From Tetracentron sinense (Eukaryota; Streptophyta; Magnoliopsida; Trochodendrales; Trochodendraceae): a stretch of DNA of 64,000 nucleotides. Below, one piece after another: positions 45,536 to 58,500 of this stretch. Position numbers and translations under genes: made by a program. The stretch lies in contig CM026571.1 in assembly GCA_015143295.1 (NCBI GenBank), positions 34,066,505 to 34,130,504 on the forward strand, written 5' to 3'. Each line of letters starts with the position of its first letter. Within the stretch, counting starts at the first letter, position 1. Below the pieces are notes generated by a model. The model was not told the DNA's origin, did no database searches, and saw only the letters and a list, made by a program, of their open reading frames with translations.

Positions 45536-48500
45536 TGCAGTGGTAGATTGTAATGCCAAGAAAATGATATTTCGAATTTCGAACATCCCAGAGTTCGAAA
45601 TGCAGGGGATTATCCAAGGTGAAGCACCTAAGCTAATATCAGCAATTAAAGCATGTCACCTTCTAGATAAGGGGTGTACTGGGTATTTAGCAGTAGTGGT
45701 GGTCGATAAAGATGAAGATGACACTTTAAGGAATACCCCGATGGTCAGAAAGTTTTGAGATGTGTTTCCTGATGAATTACCAGGACTCCTTCCTACTAGA
45801 GACATCGATTTCACAATCGATGTTGCTCCAGGTGTAGACTCGATATCTAAAACACCGTATCAGATGGTTCCAGCTAAGTTGTAAGAACTGAAGATTCAGT
45901 TGCAAGACCTAGTAGATAAGGGTTTGATCCGCCCTGGTGTTTCACCATGGGGAGCACCGGTGTTATTTGTCCGAAAGAAAAACCGGAGTCTGCTTCTGTG
46001 TATAGACTATCGTCTGCTGAATCAAGCGACGATCAAGAATACGTATCCTCTCCCCAAGATCGATGATCAATTTGATCAGTTGTGAGGCGCCCAAGTGTTT
46101 TCAAAGTTGATTTACGGTCCGGCTATCACCAATTGAGGGTCAAAGGAGAAGATATTTGGAATATGTGCCTACAGCCTTTATGGAGTTGATGAATCATCTT
46201 TTCAGGTCATACTTGGATCAGTTTATTATGGTATTTATTGATGATTTCTTGGTGTACTCACCTAGTCATGAGAAGCACTCTGAGCACTTGAAGATTACGC
46301 TATAGACATTGAGAGATAACCAGCTATATGCTAAGTTCTCCAAGTGTGAGTTTTGGATGGAAGAGGTAGCCTTTCTTGGGCATATTGTGTCAAGAAATGG
46401 AATATCTGTTGATCCCTCCAATATTCAGGCAGTAATCGATTGGGCAAGGCTCTATTACTGAAGTTCAAAGTTTTCTAGGATTGGCTCAGTACTACCGCAG
46501 ATTTGTAGAAGGTTTCTCGAAGATAGCAGCTCCATTAATGAAATTAACTAAGAAAGATTTGAAGTTCGAATGGACGGCATCTCAGGAGCGAAGCTTTCAA
46601 GAATTAAAGAATATATTAACAACCGCTCCAGTATTGGCAACTCCCTCAGGATTTGGAGGATTTGAGGTGTATTGTGATGCTTCCGGTAAGGGACTCGGTT
46701 GTGTCTTAATGCAAAACAAAAAGGTCATTGCTTATGGTTCGAGACAACTCAAGATTCACGAACGGAATTATCCCACGCATGACTTGGAGTTAGCCGCAGT
46801 GGTGTTCGCTCAAAAAATTTGGAGACATTATCTTTATAGAGAGAAGTTGATGATCTATAGTGATCACAAGAGTTTAAAGTATCTATTCTCCCAAAAGGAA
46901 CTCAATATGCGACAGCGTAGATGGATGGAATTCTTGAAGGATTTTGACTATGTAATCCAGTATCATCCTGGTAAGGGTAATGTGGTTGCTGATGCCCTGA
47001 GTAGAAAGACAGTTGGATCTGTAGCATATATGAAGGCAGAGTGATGGAAGATGATCGAAGAATTCAAGAGTTGGAATTTGAGTCTAGGATTCCAGGGTAA
47101 TAGTGTCAAGTTGGCTAGTATTCAGGCCAAGCTAATGTTATTACAGAAGATTCAAAAACCACAGTTGGAAGATCAGGAGATCAAAGTTATCATAGATAAG
47201 ATTCTTCAAGGAAAAATGGGTGATTTTGAAGAATCTGAAAATGGAATACTTGGATTCAAAGGTCGAATCTGTGTGCCTGGAAACCCTGAGTTGAAGAATG
47301 AACTGCTTAATGAGGCACATCGATCTCGTTTTGCGGTACATCCTGGAAGTACGAAGATGTATCAAGATGTGAAAAATAACTACTGGTGAAACGGCATGAA
47401 GAGAGAAATTGCAAAGTATGTATCTTGATGCCTTATTTGTCAGCAAGTCAAGGCAAAGCATCAAAAACCACCTAGATTGTTAAATTCATTGCCTATTCCC
47501 GAGTGGAAATGGGAGCACATTACAATGAATTATGTGGTGGGGTTACCAAAAACAAGGAGTGGACATGATGCCGTTTGGGTGATAGTTGATCGATTGACGA
47601 AGTCGGCTCACTTTCTCGCTATCAAGGATACCATAACCCCAGAAAATTTATCAAAATTGTACATCAAGGAGATTATGATGTTGCATGGCGTGCTGGCATC
47701 TATTGTGTCAGATCGCGATCCATGATTTACTTCCCGATTTTGGAGGAGCTTGCAGGAAGCTTTGGGTACGCAGATAAACATAAGTACAGCTTATCATCCG
47801 TAAACCGATGGAAAGTTTGAGCGCACAATACAAACTCTAAAAGATATGATGCGCACTTGCAGTCTGGACTTTCAGGGAAACTGGGATGATCACTTGCCAT
47901 TGATCGAGTTTGCATATAATAACAGTTATCAGGCAAGTATTCAAATGGCCCCTTACAAGGCCTTGTACGACAGGAGTTGTCGGTCGCCAGTATGTTGGAC
48001 TGAAGTAGGGGAACGTAAACTACTGGGACCTAAGTTGGTACAAGAAATAACAAAGAAGATCGAGTTGATTCAATCAAGGTTATTATCTACACAAAGTCGA
48101 CAGAAAAGCTATGCAGATGGAAAGCGCCGAGACTTAGAGTTTCAAGTTGGCGACTCTTAAAAATCTCTCCATCAAAAGTTATTGTACGATTCGGAAAGCA
48201 GAGAAAGTTAAGTCCGCGATTCATTGGACCTTTTGAGATTTTGGCTAAAGTAGGAGGCGTAGCTTACTGTTTGGCGTTACCACCAGAGCTGGAAAGGGTT
48301 CAAATGTATTTCACATATCTATGTTAAGAAAATATATACCTGATCCCTCGCACGTGATACGATATGAACCAATTCAAGTCAGAGAGGACTTAACTTTTAA
48401 AAAAAAGCCAGGGATAATTTTGTACCACAAGGAACAAGTGTTACGAAACAAAACGATTAAGCTAGTTAAAGTTTTATGGGAACACCATGGCATAGAGGAA

Positions 48501-48606
48501 GCCACATGGGAACTTGAAGATGTCACTAGGAGCAATCATCCTCAGTTATTTGAGGACTAGTGTATATGTAAATTTTGAGGATGAAATTTTTGTAAGGAGG
48601 GGAGAT
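45536..48606 (+). pseudogene. pol: Chromovirus pol (protease end, RT, RNase H, integrase, chromodomain), decayed
   Basis: Starts within the protease-RT linker (VDCNAKKMIF, PGLLPTRDIDFTIDVAPG). RT has [12 protein letters not shown] but is broken by stops and frameshifts between 46085 and 46480. RNase H is open at 46481-47044 ([43 protein letters not shown]). Integrase has the finger HPGSTKMY (47340), a core where the first catalytic Asp reads Asn (ITMNYVVGLP), SDRDP followed by a stop, and Glu in GKFERT. The C-terminal chromodomain at 48400-48560 ends EEATWELEDVTRSNHPQLF. A polypurine tract GGAGGGGAGAT leads into the LTR. Confidence 0.88.
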
Positions 48607-51366
48607 TGTAACGACCCGAAATTTTAATATAATAAAATTATGTGTTTATGGGTCCTTAATGGAGGTTAATTAGTTAATTATTTGTTAAATTAGTAAAAAG
48701 TAGGTTTTGTTCGGGATTGGATTGTACTGATAAAACTTCAGTGTTTTTTCTCGAAAATTATGCACAATGTACAGGTCGACTATCTGGACGATCACCTATC
48801 ATTCCAGTTCCGTCACAACTCGATTCGCAAGACCGAGGGAGTCCTAAATGTGAGAAAATCGAGAAAACCAAGAAATTCTAGATTTTTTTAAAATTTAGTG
48901 GGAGTCCATAATTGTGGGGGATTCAAATAGAAATCCATACGGTTGATACCACAGCATGCCGGTCGGTCGTGAGGATGACCATCTGTCGTTTCAGTAGTTA
49001 ATTGTCTTATATGAAGAAACGACAGCGTGTTTTGTGTCCGAAATCAAAAAATTAGTGGGTTTTGTAATTTTCTTCCGGACTAAAGTGTAGGTCACAAAAC
49101 TCAGTATTTTTCCCTGAAATTTTTACAGTAGGTGTCGGACTGCCCCAAGTTCGGTCACCTAAGATTTCGTCATGATCGGGTGTCATATAATAGGGTTTCA
49201 GAGGGCATATCATGAAAAAGTCAAAAACATCCGGTCAAACGGTCAAGGTAGTTGACTTAGTCAACTACCACATTCCACACCAAATGGGTCATGTGCTTTT
49301 GCACATGATCTAAACCCCCTTTAAAGCCTATATAAATGGGGGCCAGCCCCCTCATTGCTCACGGTTTGTAGTTTGCAAAAAGTGCTCTGCCCAGAATTTT
49401 TTAGAGAGAAAAAGTGAGAAGAGAGAAAGGAAGAGAGAGAAAGAGGAGAGAGAAAGAAGAGAGAAGCGGGTCCTTGAGGTTTTTCAACGTCCCAGACGCA
49501 TTGGCAGAGTCTGTTTTTGCGCCAGTCGCCTCAAAAAGCGTGAACTAGGTAACACCCTTTCTTTTCTTCTCTTTTTCCCCTTATTTTGCTATATTCTTTT
49601 ATGTGAAGTATATGTCTATCTGTTGGTGTGAATGAAAAAGGGTCGGAGACCCCTATGTGATGTGTGGAAGGGTTGGATGTGCGTGAAAAATGAGTAGAGG
49701 GGTGTAGTCCTCGGTCTCGGGTGTCAAAACCCCAGATCTAGACTCACTATATGAATAACGTGGATGGAAAAAGGGTCAGAGACCCCTATGTGATATTGTG
49801 ATTTTTTGTGGATCTTTGGGGAGCCCAGATCGGGTCCCGGGTAAATTGTATCATCACTCTAGGGTGACAAAAAGTTGTTTTACAGGTCGTATAAAGCTAT
49901 GGACACATCCATTAGCTTGGAAACGTTCCCTAACGGGACGGTGTGTTACCGGATTTGGTTCACGGGTGCGAGGTCCAAGTTATTTTAGTTAATCAAGCGA
50001 GGCTTAGGTTAACTGAGGTTAACCTGTGGTTAGAAAATCTAACCAGGGTTAAGTATAGTCCGTGGTTCCTCTTTGACTAGGTCAGGAGAGACAATGTCCA
50101 GTAAGGCCCGGGGTTCCTCCGTGACTGATAGTTGGGAGATGTCGTTCTTTTTGTCTAGATCGTCCGTGGAGCCTCATAGACTAGGTCAACAGTGGCGGTG
50201 TCCTGCATGACCCGTGGTTCCTCCATGACTGATAGTCGGGAGATGTCGGAGTCATAGGGAGTTTAAAGTGACTGAACATCAGATAGTGTATAGTCCGGGG
50301 TTCCTCTCTAGGTGGGTCAAAAGATGTCGACACCATGTCTATAGGGGTCCCTTCTTAGTGGAACGTCAGGAGATGACGGCATTGGTAAAGATGTCGGGGT
50401 TCCTCTGTAGACTAGCCAGAAGATGATGATAGGCAGGTTAGTCATGGTTCCTTCTTGACTGATACCCAGGGCAATGGCACTGAATACACGGCAGATGTTG
50501 TTAGTCAGTTAAATGGAAAAGTATGTCCTTATTGGGCGAATGCCCATGTTGTGTGTGTAAGCTTCGGATACGAAGTGGTCTGGGTCGGTATACTCAGGGT
50601 TGGTGTACTCAGGGTTCGGTATGGAATCGTCAGATTCTAGGTGAGTTGGGTTGGTATGCCTAAGGTTTCGTCGTGTTCGGGTGAAAGCCAGAACAATGTG
50701 TGTGAGCTTTAATAGCTCTAGGTATGGTTATGATTTAGAGAATTTTGTGGGCTGTGGCCAGTTAATAGAGTCTCAGGACTCGAAATGAAACATGATTGAT
50801 GATTGAAATGATAACTTGGTAATATTAATGCATTCATAACTGAACCCCATAATTAGAAAGTAATGTGAAGTCAAGAACCTCGGTTAGGGTGACGTAACCC
50901 TAAGTGGCCTTGGGTCACAGTTTATTATATATTGTTCTATTTTACTGTAACATGTAAATTGAACTGTTTATTATATCATTATTGATGCGTGTTATTATGT
51001 GAAAAATAGTTTAGAAGGATTGTAATTTTATTGGGCTTCATAGCTCACTGACTTTTTATGTCAGCAAATCTCGGAGCTGCTGACCAGTAAGTGAAAAGTC
51101 CAACGGGACATTTTGGAAGCTTGTACAAACACTACCAGACGTGATAGAGGCATTACTTTTGTAAAACAGACTTGATGTAAATAATACATGTATATGATTT
51201 GTATGATGGCTATTGTGATGACAGGTGTTATTCGTTTTTTTGGAAGCATCTGATAAATGTTTAAATTTCTCACATTTTCGCGGGTAAAGTCTTCCGCTTG
51301 CGTGATTTGACGAACGGACGCGTGTATCGGAACTTGATTCCCTAGCCACGGGTTCGGGGCGTCACA
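48607..51366 (+). repeat. Chromovirus 3' LTR
   Basis: 2760 bp, TGTAACGACCCG to GGGGCGTCACA, following a pol with chromodomain. It contains a TATA-like TATATAAATG (49329), a donor-like CTAG|GTAACA (49549), paired GGGTCNGAGACCC hairpins, degenerate repeats (50060-50460) and an acceptor-like TTTTTATGTCAG (51064). At the micropeptide position there is only an 11-codon ORF, MSANLGAADQ (51058-51090). The 5' LTR is not in the window. Confidence 0.9.
49640..50460 (+). repeat. Hairpin pair and degenerate repeats in chromovirus LTR
   Basis: AAAGGGTCGGAGACCCCTATGTGAT and its near copy (at about 49640 and 49769) form 5-bp GGGTC/GACCC hairpins. From about 50060 to 50460, blocks of CCGTGGTTCCTCC, GTGACTGATAG and GGGAGATGTCG recur six or more times at uneven spacing. 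Confidence 0.7.
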
Positions 51367-51371
51367 GTTAA

Positions 51372-51680
51372 TATTATTTCTGCTTAGCATATAAATGAAA
51401 TTTCAAGCTTCTATTATGGTTTCCTAATTTGATTTAGACTTAGAAAGTAGGTAACCATCTTTGGATGGGAGTTTTGGGGTGCCTAACACCTTCCCCTAAC
51501 TCAACCGAATCCGTTACCCTGACCTCTAACTTCTAGACCATGCCTTATCCAACCATTTCAGAGACCTATCTCGCTCAGAATTTGATAGGTGGCGACTCTC
51601 TTTTTAAATTGTAATTTATCGCTATTCTTCCTCGAGTTCAATCCTGATCGGGAATGGGGGTTAAAATTCAGGTATTCACA
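51372..51680 (+). repeat. Tat-like 5' LTR, only the 3' end present
   Basis: U5 phrase GGGTGCCTAACACCTTCCC, then GGTGGCGACTCT and the terminus GGTATTCACA at 51680, followed by a primer site. The upstream part of the LTR is absent; the chromovirus 3' LTR ends at 51366. Confidence 0.75.
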
Positions 51681-51682
51681 GC

Positions 51683-51700
51683 TGGCGACTTTGCTGGGGA
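51683..51700 (+). other. Tat-like primer-binding site (tRNA-Arg)
   Basis: TGGCGACTTTGCTGGGGA two bases after the LTR end. It is complementary to the 3' end of plant tRNA-Arg apart from two adjacent positions, the usual primer of Ogre/Tat elements. Confidence 0.8.
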
Positions 51701-54001
51701 TCTTGGTCTCACAGACCAGTGTTCAAGCCAAAACCTGAGTTTGAATCAAACGTTGGAAACCACATTAGAAGCTTTCAAATTCATCTATATGTTGCGAATT
51801 TTTTCTGTCATTATTGTTAAAACCTCAGACATTTGTTTACAAAACTTAGCAACATGCTTAGGCTTCCATTTAATTGCTTTATTTTGGTTGATGCATTCAC
51901 ATTTATATTCATTGCATAGTAGAATAAAAACCCTACACCAATCTAGATTGGATCCGGTAAGCTTACAATCGAGGGATGGTTATCCCTAATGCTAGAGCTC
52001 AAAGATCTGTGGAAAGTACTGGTTGTAGACTGATCGTCAGTCAATCTTAAATTATTCCTTCTTAGTAATAATTCCGTATAATAGTACTAGTAAGGGTATC
52101 ATTCCTCTGAGAACTGCGCTGGTTTCATTGCCTTTTATTCATATTAATTTTAAACTAATAAAATAGGTAATTGAATTTTTGCTTGATTAACTAAAACAAT
52201 TAATTAAACTAATTAAAGGAAATTTCTAAATTAAACTATCAACTAATGATTTTAAATCCTTTGGAAGAGAAAATCTAGGGTTTTCAAATCCACCACTAAC
52301 CTAATAACCAGCCCCTATTTTGAATTTATCATAACCTCTTAAATTGCAAATATTCTAGTTAGAGTGACAGCACGTCCCCTCTCAACTAATCTAGAAAAGT
52401 TCAAAGGATTATATCCTTAGCATATCGTATCTTCGGTTAGCACGAATGATGCACACTAATCTACGGTTGTGTAATCACTCCTCTTCCCTTAGGATAAAAT
52501 ATTTTCGGATTTAATCTCTCGATATTTTAAACCATTGCATAAAACCTATGTTTAAATTCTAACAAAAATTAACACAAGTGATTTTAATTCCAATTTCATA
52601 ATACCTAAGACAAGGTTGAGAATTCCATTGAAATCAAATATAAATAAAATAAATCCGGTTGTTTGAAAACAACCCTTTCATTATGCAATCAATGTCTTAC
52701 AATGTAAAGAATCAAAATAAAAACAAAATAAAGGACACAGTTACTTGGCTAGGGTTTCATCGAAACCCTAGAATAGAAATTAGTTCATCGCTAGGGAGGA
52801 ATGCAACATCTTCATGGACAAAGCTGCAGCACTTCTCTTCATAGCTTCCTTGATCTCCAGAGCTTCTCTTCTTCAGATCCAAAAATCTCTACAAAATTCT
52901 CTACTAATGATGATAATAGAATCTCTACAAGGAATCTCTCATTTTATAGAGAAAGATAGAGTTCTTGTAGAATAAGGAGTTCTAATTGAGGTCTAACTCT
53001 TCTTTTTCTCTCTCTATACTCTTTTTGGGTTGAATGAGGATCAAACCCTCATTTAGGAAGACAATAATAGAGTTGGAAAGTGTTTAGAAGTACTAAAACA
53101 CTATTCACGAAACACTATTCACGGAATACTATTTCACCCTATTTACAGTTTTGCCACTAAACTTCAAATAATTCTAGATAGCTCAATTCTAATCGGATTG
53201 ACCCGAAATTTTAAACATAGCTCCTTTAGGTCATCTAGAATCTACCAAAAAAGTTTCATAAATTTTGGATGAATAAAAATTACCAAACTACCCCTCTATT
53301 GATAGAAGTGCGATTTTTGGCCAATCGATCCATCAGGGTAGATTTCTGTGATTTCGCTCTCTTTTCTTCTTCTTTATTTTACTCTTCTCTTTTCTGAGAT
53401 TTTTGGAGTCTTTGAAGCTTGTAAATCTTCCATTTTATCTTCTTTTCCTCGCATGAACCTGAAACAAGAATAAACAACCAAGTACCCTAAAATAATATAA
53501 ATAATTACCTTAAATGATTAGCAAGTTAAGTTTGAGGTGCTTTTAAGTATAACATTTAGCACCGATCATAGACCGAGAGATGGTTATCTCCAGTAAATGC
53601 AACTGGTCTTTCCCGCTTGCATCAATCGTCCATTTTCAGATATGTTCTATACGGGGGAGTCGTATATACGGTCAAGTGCTCCTCAGCCTTATAGTCAAAA
53701 CCTTGCATACACCAACACAAGCATGTAGATTATAGATTCTGTTTGGGCATAAACTAGTAGATACCCGTCAGGAGGGACAACCTTATCCCTATTCTGCTAC
53801 TAGTTCAAGCCGCTCCTAAATCATTTGTTAGGTATAAGGACACCCGTATCCCTATACCTAAACCAATTTGAAGCTCGTGTGAGCCCTGCTTGATTCTTGT
53901 TGTGAATTACATCCTTCTTGAATGTTTTTCATGTTTTTTTTATATACATATATATATTCATCTTAGGTTAGATATGTCTAAATTTTGTCCGCATCATATA
54001 A
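51701..54001 (+). other. Tat-like 5' leader, interrupted by a solo LTR
   Basis: Non-coding leader between primer site and first ORF (51701-52030 and 53574-54001). Long leaders are usual in Tat elements. ORFs here are short and show no domain. Confidence 0.6.
52031..53568 (-). mobile_element. Solo Athila-like LTR, TSD TAGAC
   Basis: 1538 bp with termini TGATCG...CGATCA and flanks TAGAC (52026-52030 and 53569-53573). Minus-strand orientation is inferred from its start TGATCGGTGCTAAATG and its end region GGAATGATACCCTTACTAGTAC, which is the style of Athila LTRs. It differs in sequence from the Athila LTR at 5091. Confidence 0.8.
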
Positions 54002-55536
54002 ATGGCAAGTCCTTCATGTTCTCATAACCTCGTCAAACTGCGGGAGCACCCAGGATGTGAACGTTCGGTATTATCAGTCATTTCCACCCTCACATCGGAG
54101 CAAACAATGGTTTGGCAACAGGAGTACCATCTGGGATACACTCTAGAGCTAACCAGAATAAATCCAGACAGGCGCCTTCTTCACGCTGTTGTCCATTGTT
54201 GGGACAAGAAGACGATGACCTTCCATTTCGATAAACAGGAGTTGTGTCTAACCTTAGAGGAAATAAGTCACATCTCGGGTCTTAACTTAGGAGAAGATTT
54301 TTTGTTTCCACAACACCAAGGGGACTATAAGCAAACAATGGCCAGGTTCCTTGGGGTAAGAGAAGACCAAGTGCTCAGAGGGAGTGTCCCTTGGATTACC
54401 TTTTATCGTTGTATGACCAGGACTGGGATTACACTACCCCCAAAGCTAATGCGGGTAAATTAAATGTATTTAGTTTGGCGGTAGTGGGTCAAGTCCTATT
54501 CCCCAAAGGGCAAAAACATGTGGAGGCCGTATTATGCAACATCATCAGGCAAGTCCAAGAAAGAGCTACCCTTGTCCCGATGTTACTAGCCGAGCTTCTT
54601 CGAAACATTTCGTTCTATTCCAGTCATTAGAAAGGAGCCTTCAACAGTTGTGTCGCTCTTCTACACGTCTGGTTAGTTGACCACATTCCGAGTATTGCAT
54701 CGCCCCCAACAAGGCCAATCAAGTTCAACAACATGGTTCTACAATTCTTGGTACAGCATCATAAGCTGGCTTCTACGATGCAGAACTTTACCTCACTCAC
54801 CTCCAAACCTTGAAGGAGGATGACATCATATGGCGACCCACCTGGATGCCTAGATAGATTCGGCCGCACCTTAGCACAGTTTGACGTACTTGTATCATTT
54901 TAGCAGGGCTTTCAGGATCAGCACCTTATGCACCTCTCTGCATTCTCCGACAGTTGGGGTATGCCCAGTTCATCCCTACCTGGGAACCCATGCACGAAGA
55001 CTTCATCGACTTTAAGGCCACCTTAGAGCGTATGAGGCGAGAATTTGCATCAAGCTGGAGGCTCTCCCGCTGGTGGGAGGATGAAAATCTTGAATACTAT
55101 ATGACCCCTCAGACAGTGGATAGCTACGATTAGTGGTTGAGGTTGGAAGATTAGACAAGCAGCATGCCGATACCTGTTGAGCTACCAACACCGGCGAGAC
55201 CTCCGAGGCATGGCACTATACCGATTGTAGCAACCAATCAACCTTGGGTGGATACATTTCTACATGCCCGCATGAACATCAAAGCCGAGGAAAAGGAGAT
55301 TGCAGTAGTGAAAGCTTGACTAGCAGCAAAAGAGTGGAAGATAAAGAAGTATGTGCACAAAGTCTGATAGGAGGTAGACCGTTTGATGCAAGAGAAAATT
55401 CAGGCTGAGCATTTCGTAGCTTCCCTACAAAAGGTAGTCAAGCACCAAGTCAGGAGCAAGAAAGGTCTCAAGACTCATCTCCAATTTACGCAAGAGCAGC
55501 TAGACATAGCTAGCAATGAGCTCAGTACCAAGATAC
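54002..55536 (+). pseudogene. ORF upstream of Tat gag (DUF7745-like), decayed
   Basis: From ATG 54002 the protein has LLHAVVHCWDKKTMTFHFDKQELCLTLEEISHISGL. It then shifts frame near 54440 to VFSLAVVGQVLFPKGQKHVEAV and LLAELLRNISFY, followed after a stop by NSCVALLHVWLVDHIPSI. This arrangement resembles the plant retroelement domain DUF7745, found in the extra ORF of Tat/Ogre elements; the match is from memory. Past 54660 it is broken by stops. A charged, probably coiled-coil segment (55262-55536) leads towards gag. It is cut at about 55537 by a copia copy. Function of the family is not established. Confidence 0.6.
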
Positions 55537-58500
55537 GCCGGTGAAGCATCTAGAGGAATTTCGGGCTTAGGTGTCTTAAGACATAGGTCAAGGTTATCCA
55601 CGGCAAATACAATTCTAATCTTTCTTTTCCAATCTACATAGTTAGTTCCAACTGAATTTTCATCACGAAGAATTTTAGTCAATGGGTGTAGGCCTGTCAT
55701 GATCTAATCAAATGACAAAATAGATAGTATTAGGGATCTATTGTGTTCATTAATACCAATTAGATTATGGGTCTATTTCAAATGGTATTGCCAATTTGGG
55801 AAGAATCAATTGGCATCGAAAACCTAGACACTGGCTTATGTAATCCTGTCTTTGGGCACATCATTACATCGCCTTGAATAGGCAGATAGAAACTATCTTC
55901 TCCAATTTCACAGATCTCATCTTGTGAATTCTGAAGTATTCGATCTATTGTCTGATCTATAAGGGATGTTATACTCATGCTTTGGCGTTATTGTATAAGA
56001 TCTCTTATTCATGTGCCCACCTACCATGAACCTAATAAACACCTAGCGAAAGCTCACGCTTTAGCGTTATTGCTCCAACTATTTGCTTATTCAGTTTTCA
56101 CCATGTTTACACATAAGTAAGAGGGATTGGACCCTGCTTTGGCCTGTCAGCTTACTCACACTCCCCACTATAGGATCACATAGTATATAGCAGAAGATCA
56201 TAATACTTAGGGACTTGTCCCCAGTCTTATATACACATGATATATCAAGGGAAATTATTTCAACAGAATAATTAAACATATAAACAGATATCATCTCATG
56301 ATAAAATAAACATCAATTATCATCTCATGATAATTAAAACAATAATATACAAGATTAATCGCTATAGGTCAATAAATTAAAATGCATGGTTGCAAGAAAA
56401 TGAGATAAGAATAAAGGCAGCTCGCAAACTCCTTCGTGATCCCCTCCTTTATCATCTTATCGAGATCACATCGTAGCATCCTCCTTAACAGCATTGCCAC
56501 CAATGCATTAAACAGAATTTAAATGGCATTAGGGAAACCAGTATTCTATTCACCCTTTTCAGGGAAAGCGAAAGAATCTGCCCTTTACAGATTGCAAAAC
56601 CTACTACATATTAACCTCTAATATGAATGCATGAATGATAAACAATTTATCATAAAATATGACCCATAACTATAATCTCATATAAAATAAATGCTATATG
56701 GTGATGGAGTAATTTTTCTTATTTTAAAAGGATTTAAAATTTGATAATAATTATCAAATCGCTCGATAATATAGATCTAACCCTGGAAAAAATAAAACAA
56801 TTATATTTTCCATAAAAAATTTTCATAAAATTATTTTTAAAATATAAGATAGAATTTTCTTAAAATCTCTATAAAATTTTATTTCTTTCCCGAATGCAAG
56901 ATCCTTTCTCGAATGCAAGATCCTTTCATATAGATTGGTTCTACTATTATCCGAGATTGGTTCTACTATTATCCAGGATTAAAATAAAAATAAGATAATC
57001 GAAAATCTTAAATATGATCACATCATAAATTAGGGTTTTATGATTTTTCGAATAAAATCTATTTATGGGAATAATCATTTATTAATTATTTTAAACAATT
57101 AAAAAATATATATTAAATGATCAAATCATTTAAAAGGAATTTCAAAATAAACTCTTTATTTTGAATTTAATTATATCACATATAATACTAGTTTTTAAAA
57201 TTTATTTAATTATCAAATTTCATTCAATAATATAATAAATATTTATTTATTCATCTCATGAACAAATAAAATAATAAAAACTACGAGCAATATTAAATAG
57301 ATCTAAATTAAATTCATCTCATGAATAAAATTATTCATTTAATTACCTTATCAAAATAATCAAAAAATACTCTTAACCATGAGCTCTGATACCACTTGTA
57401 GAGGGATCCGGATAAAAATTTATGCAGAAACTGGATCCCATAGATCTTAACACCATAGAAAGCATCAAAATTATCTATGAGTTTTAGTCATATCACCTCG
57501 GTGAATGATGTTCACCGGTGAAGCTTAATCCACTCGAACCGTCAGAACTCTTTGTAGAGATTTCTCTGAAAAAATACTAGAAGCTCGATCCTTGTTCTTT
57601 GCTATCCCCACGAAGCTTTAAAATCTCCTTTTGAATTATAGAAGCAAAAGGAAGAAGATGGAGTAATGGTGTAGACTTTCTATCACCAAAAGTACTAAGG
57701 TTCAAAACCATAAAATAAACAAAACCCAACTTGCACCACAATGAAGCTCACGAAAATCCCTAGGGGTATCCCCTAGGGCTCACGGTTTGGAGAGAGAGAG
57801 GAGAGGAGAGAAAAAATTCTGGAAAAAAGTGCTTAATGATCTAGGGTGTTGGGGTATTTATAGACTAGGATCATATCCTAATCCTACTCCAACTTGATCT
57901 TATCTAGTAGGATTTATTAATTAATAATAACACTTACTATTAATTAATTAAACTCCTACTTAATCTATAACTACTTTAGTGATAGTAATCGTACTAATTA
58001 AGGAGTCCTTATTGCAAGAGGATTCCTTAATTAAAAGGGATAAGTCAACATCCAACAATAAGAAGGAAACCTAGTCAAACTAGGAAACCCTACACAAGGG
58101 TGGGTGTGAGCTTCAAGGGGCGTGGACTTTGGGGAGTTAAACACTCCAAGTTGTAATCCAATTACAACTTATCCTCGTCCTTATTACAATCCAACAATTG
58201 GATTTTAATTCCATAATTATAGGAATTATAATTCAACAATTATTCAATTAAACAAATCCTAATCCATTTAGGATTACCAAAGTGGGCGCCCCACCCTAGG
58301 GTTTAAACCCATGGGCTTTGGCCCATATTAAATGGGTTTATGGATATGGGTCAAACCCATTTCCCCTTTAATTATGTTAATTAAATAATTATTAAAATAA
58401 TCCCTAGATTTAAATTAACAATTAATTTAAACCATAGATTAACTTTTAATTTATTTAATTAAATGATTAACTTTTAATCACTTAAATAATTGATTAACTT

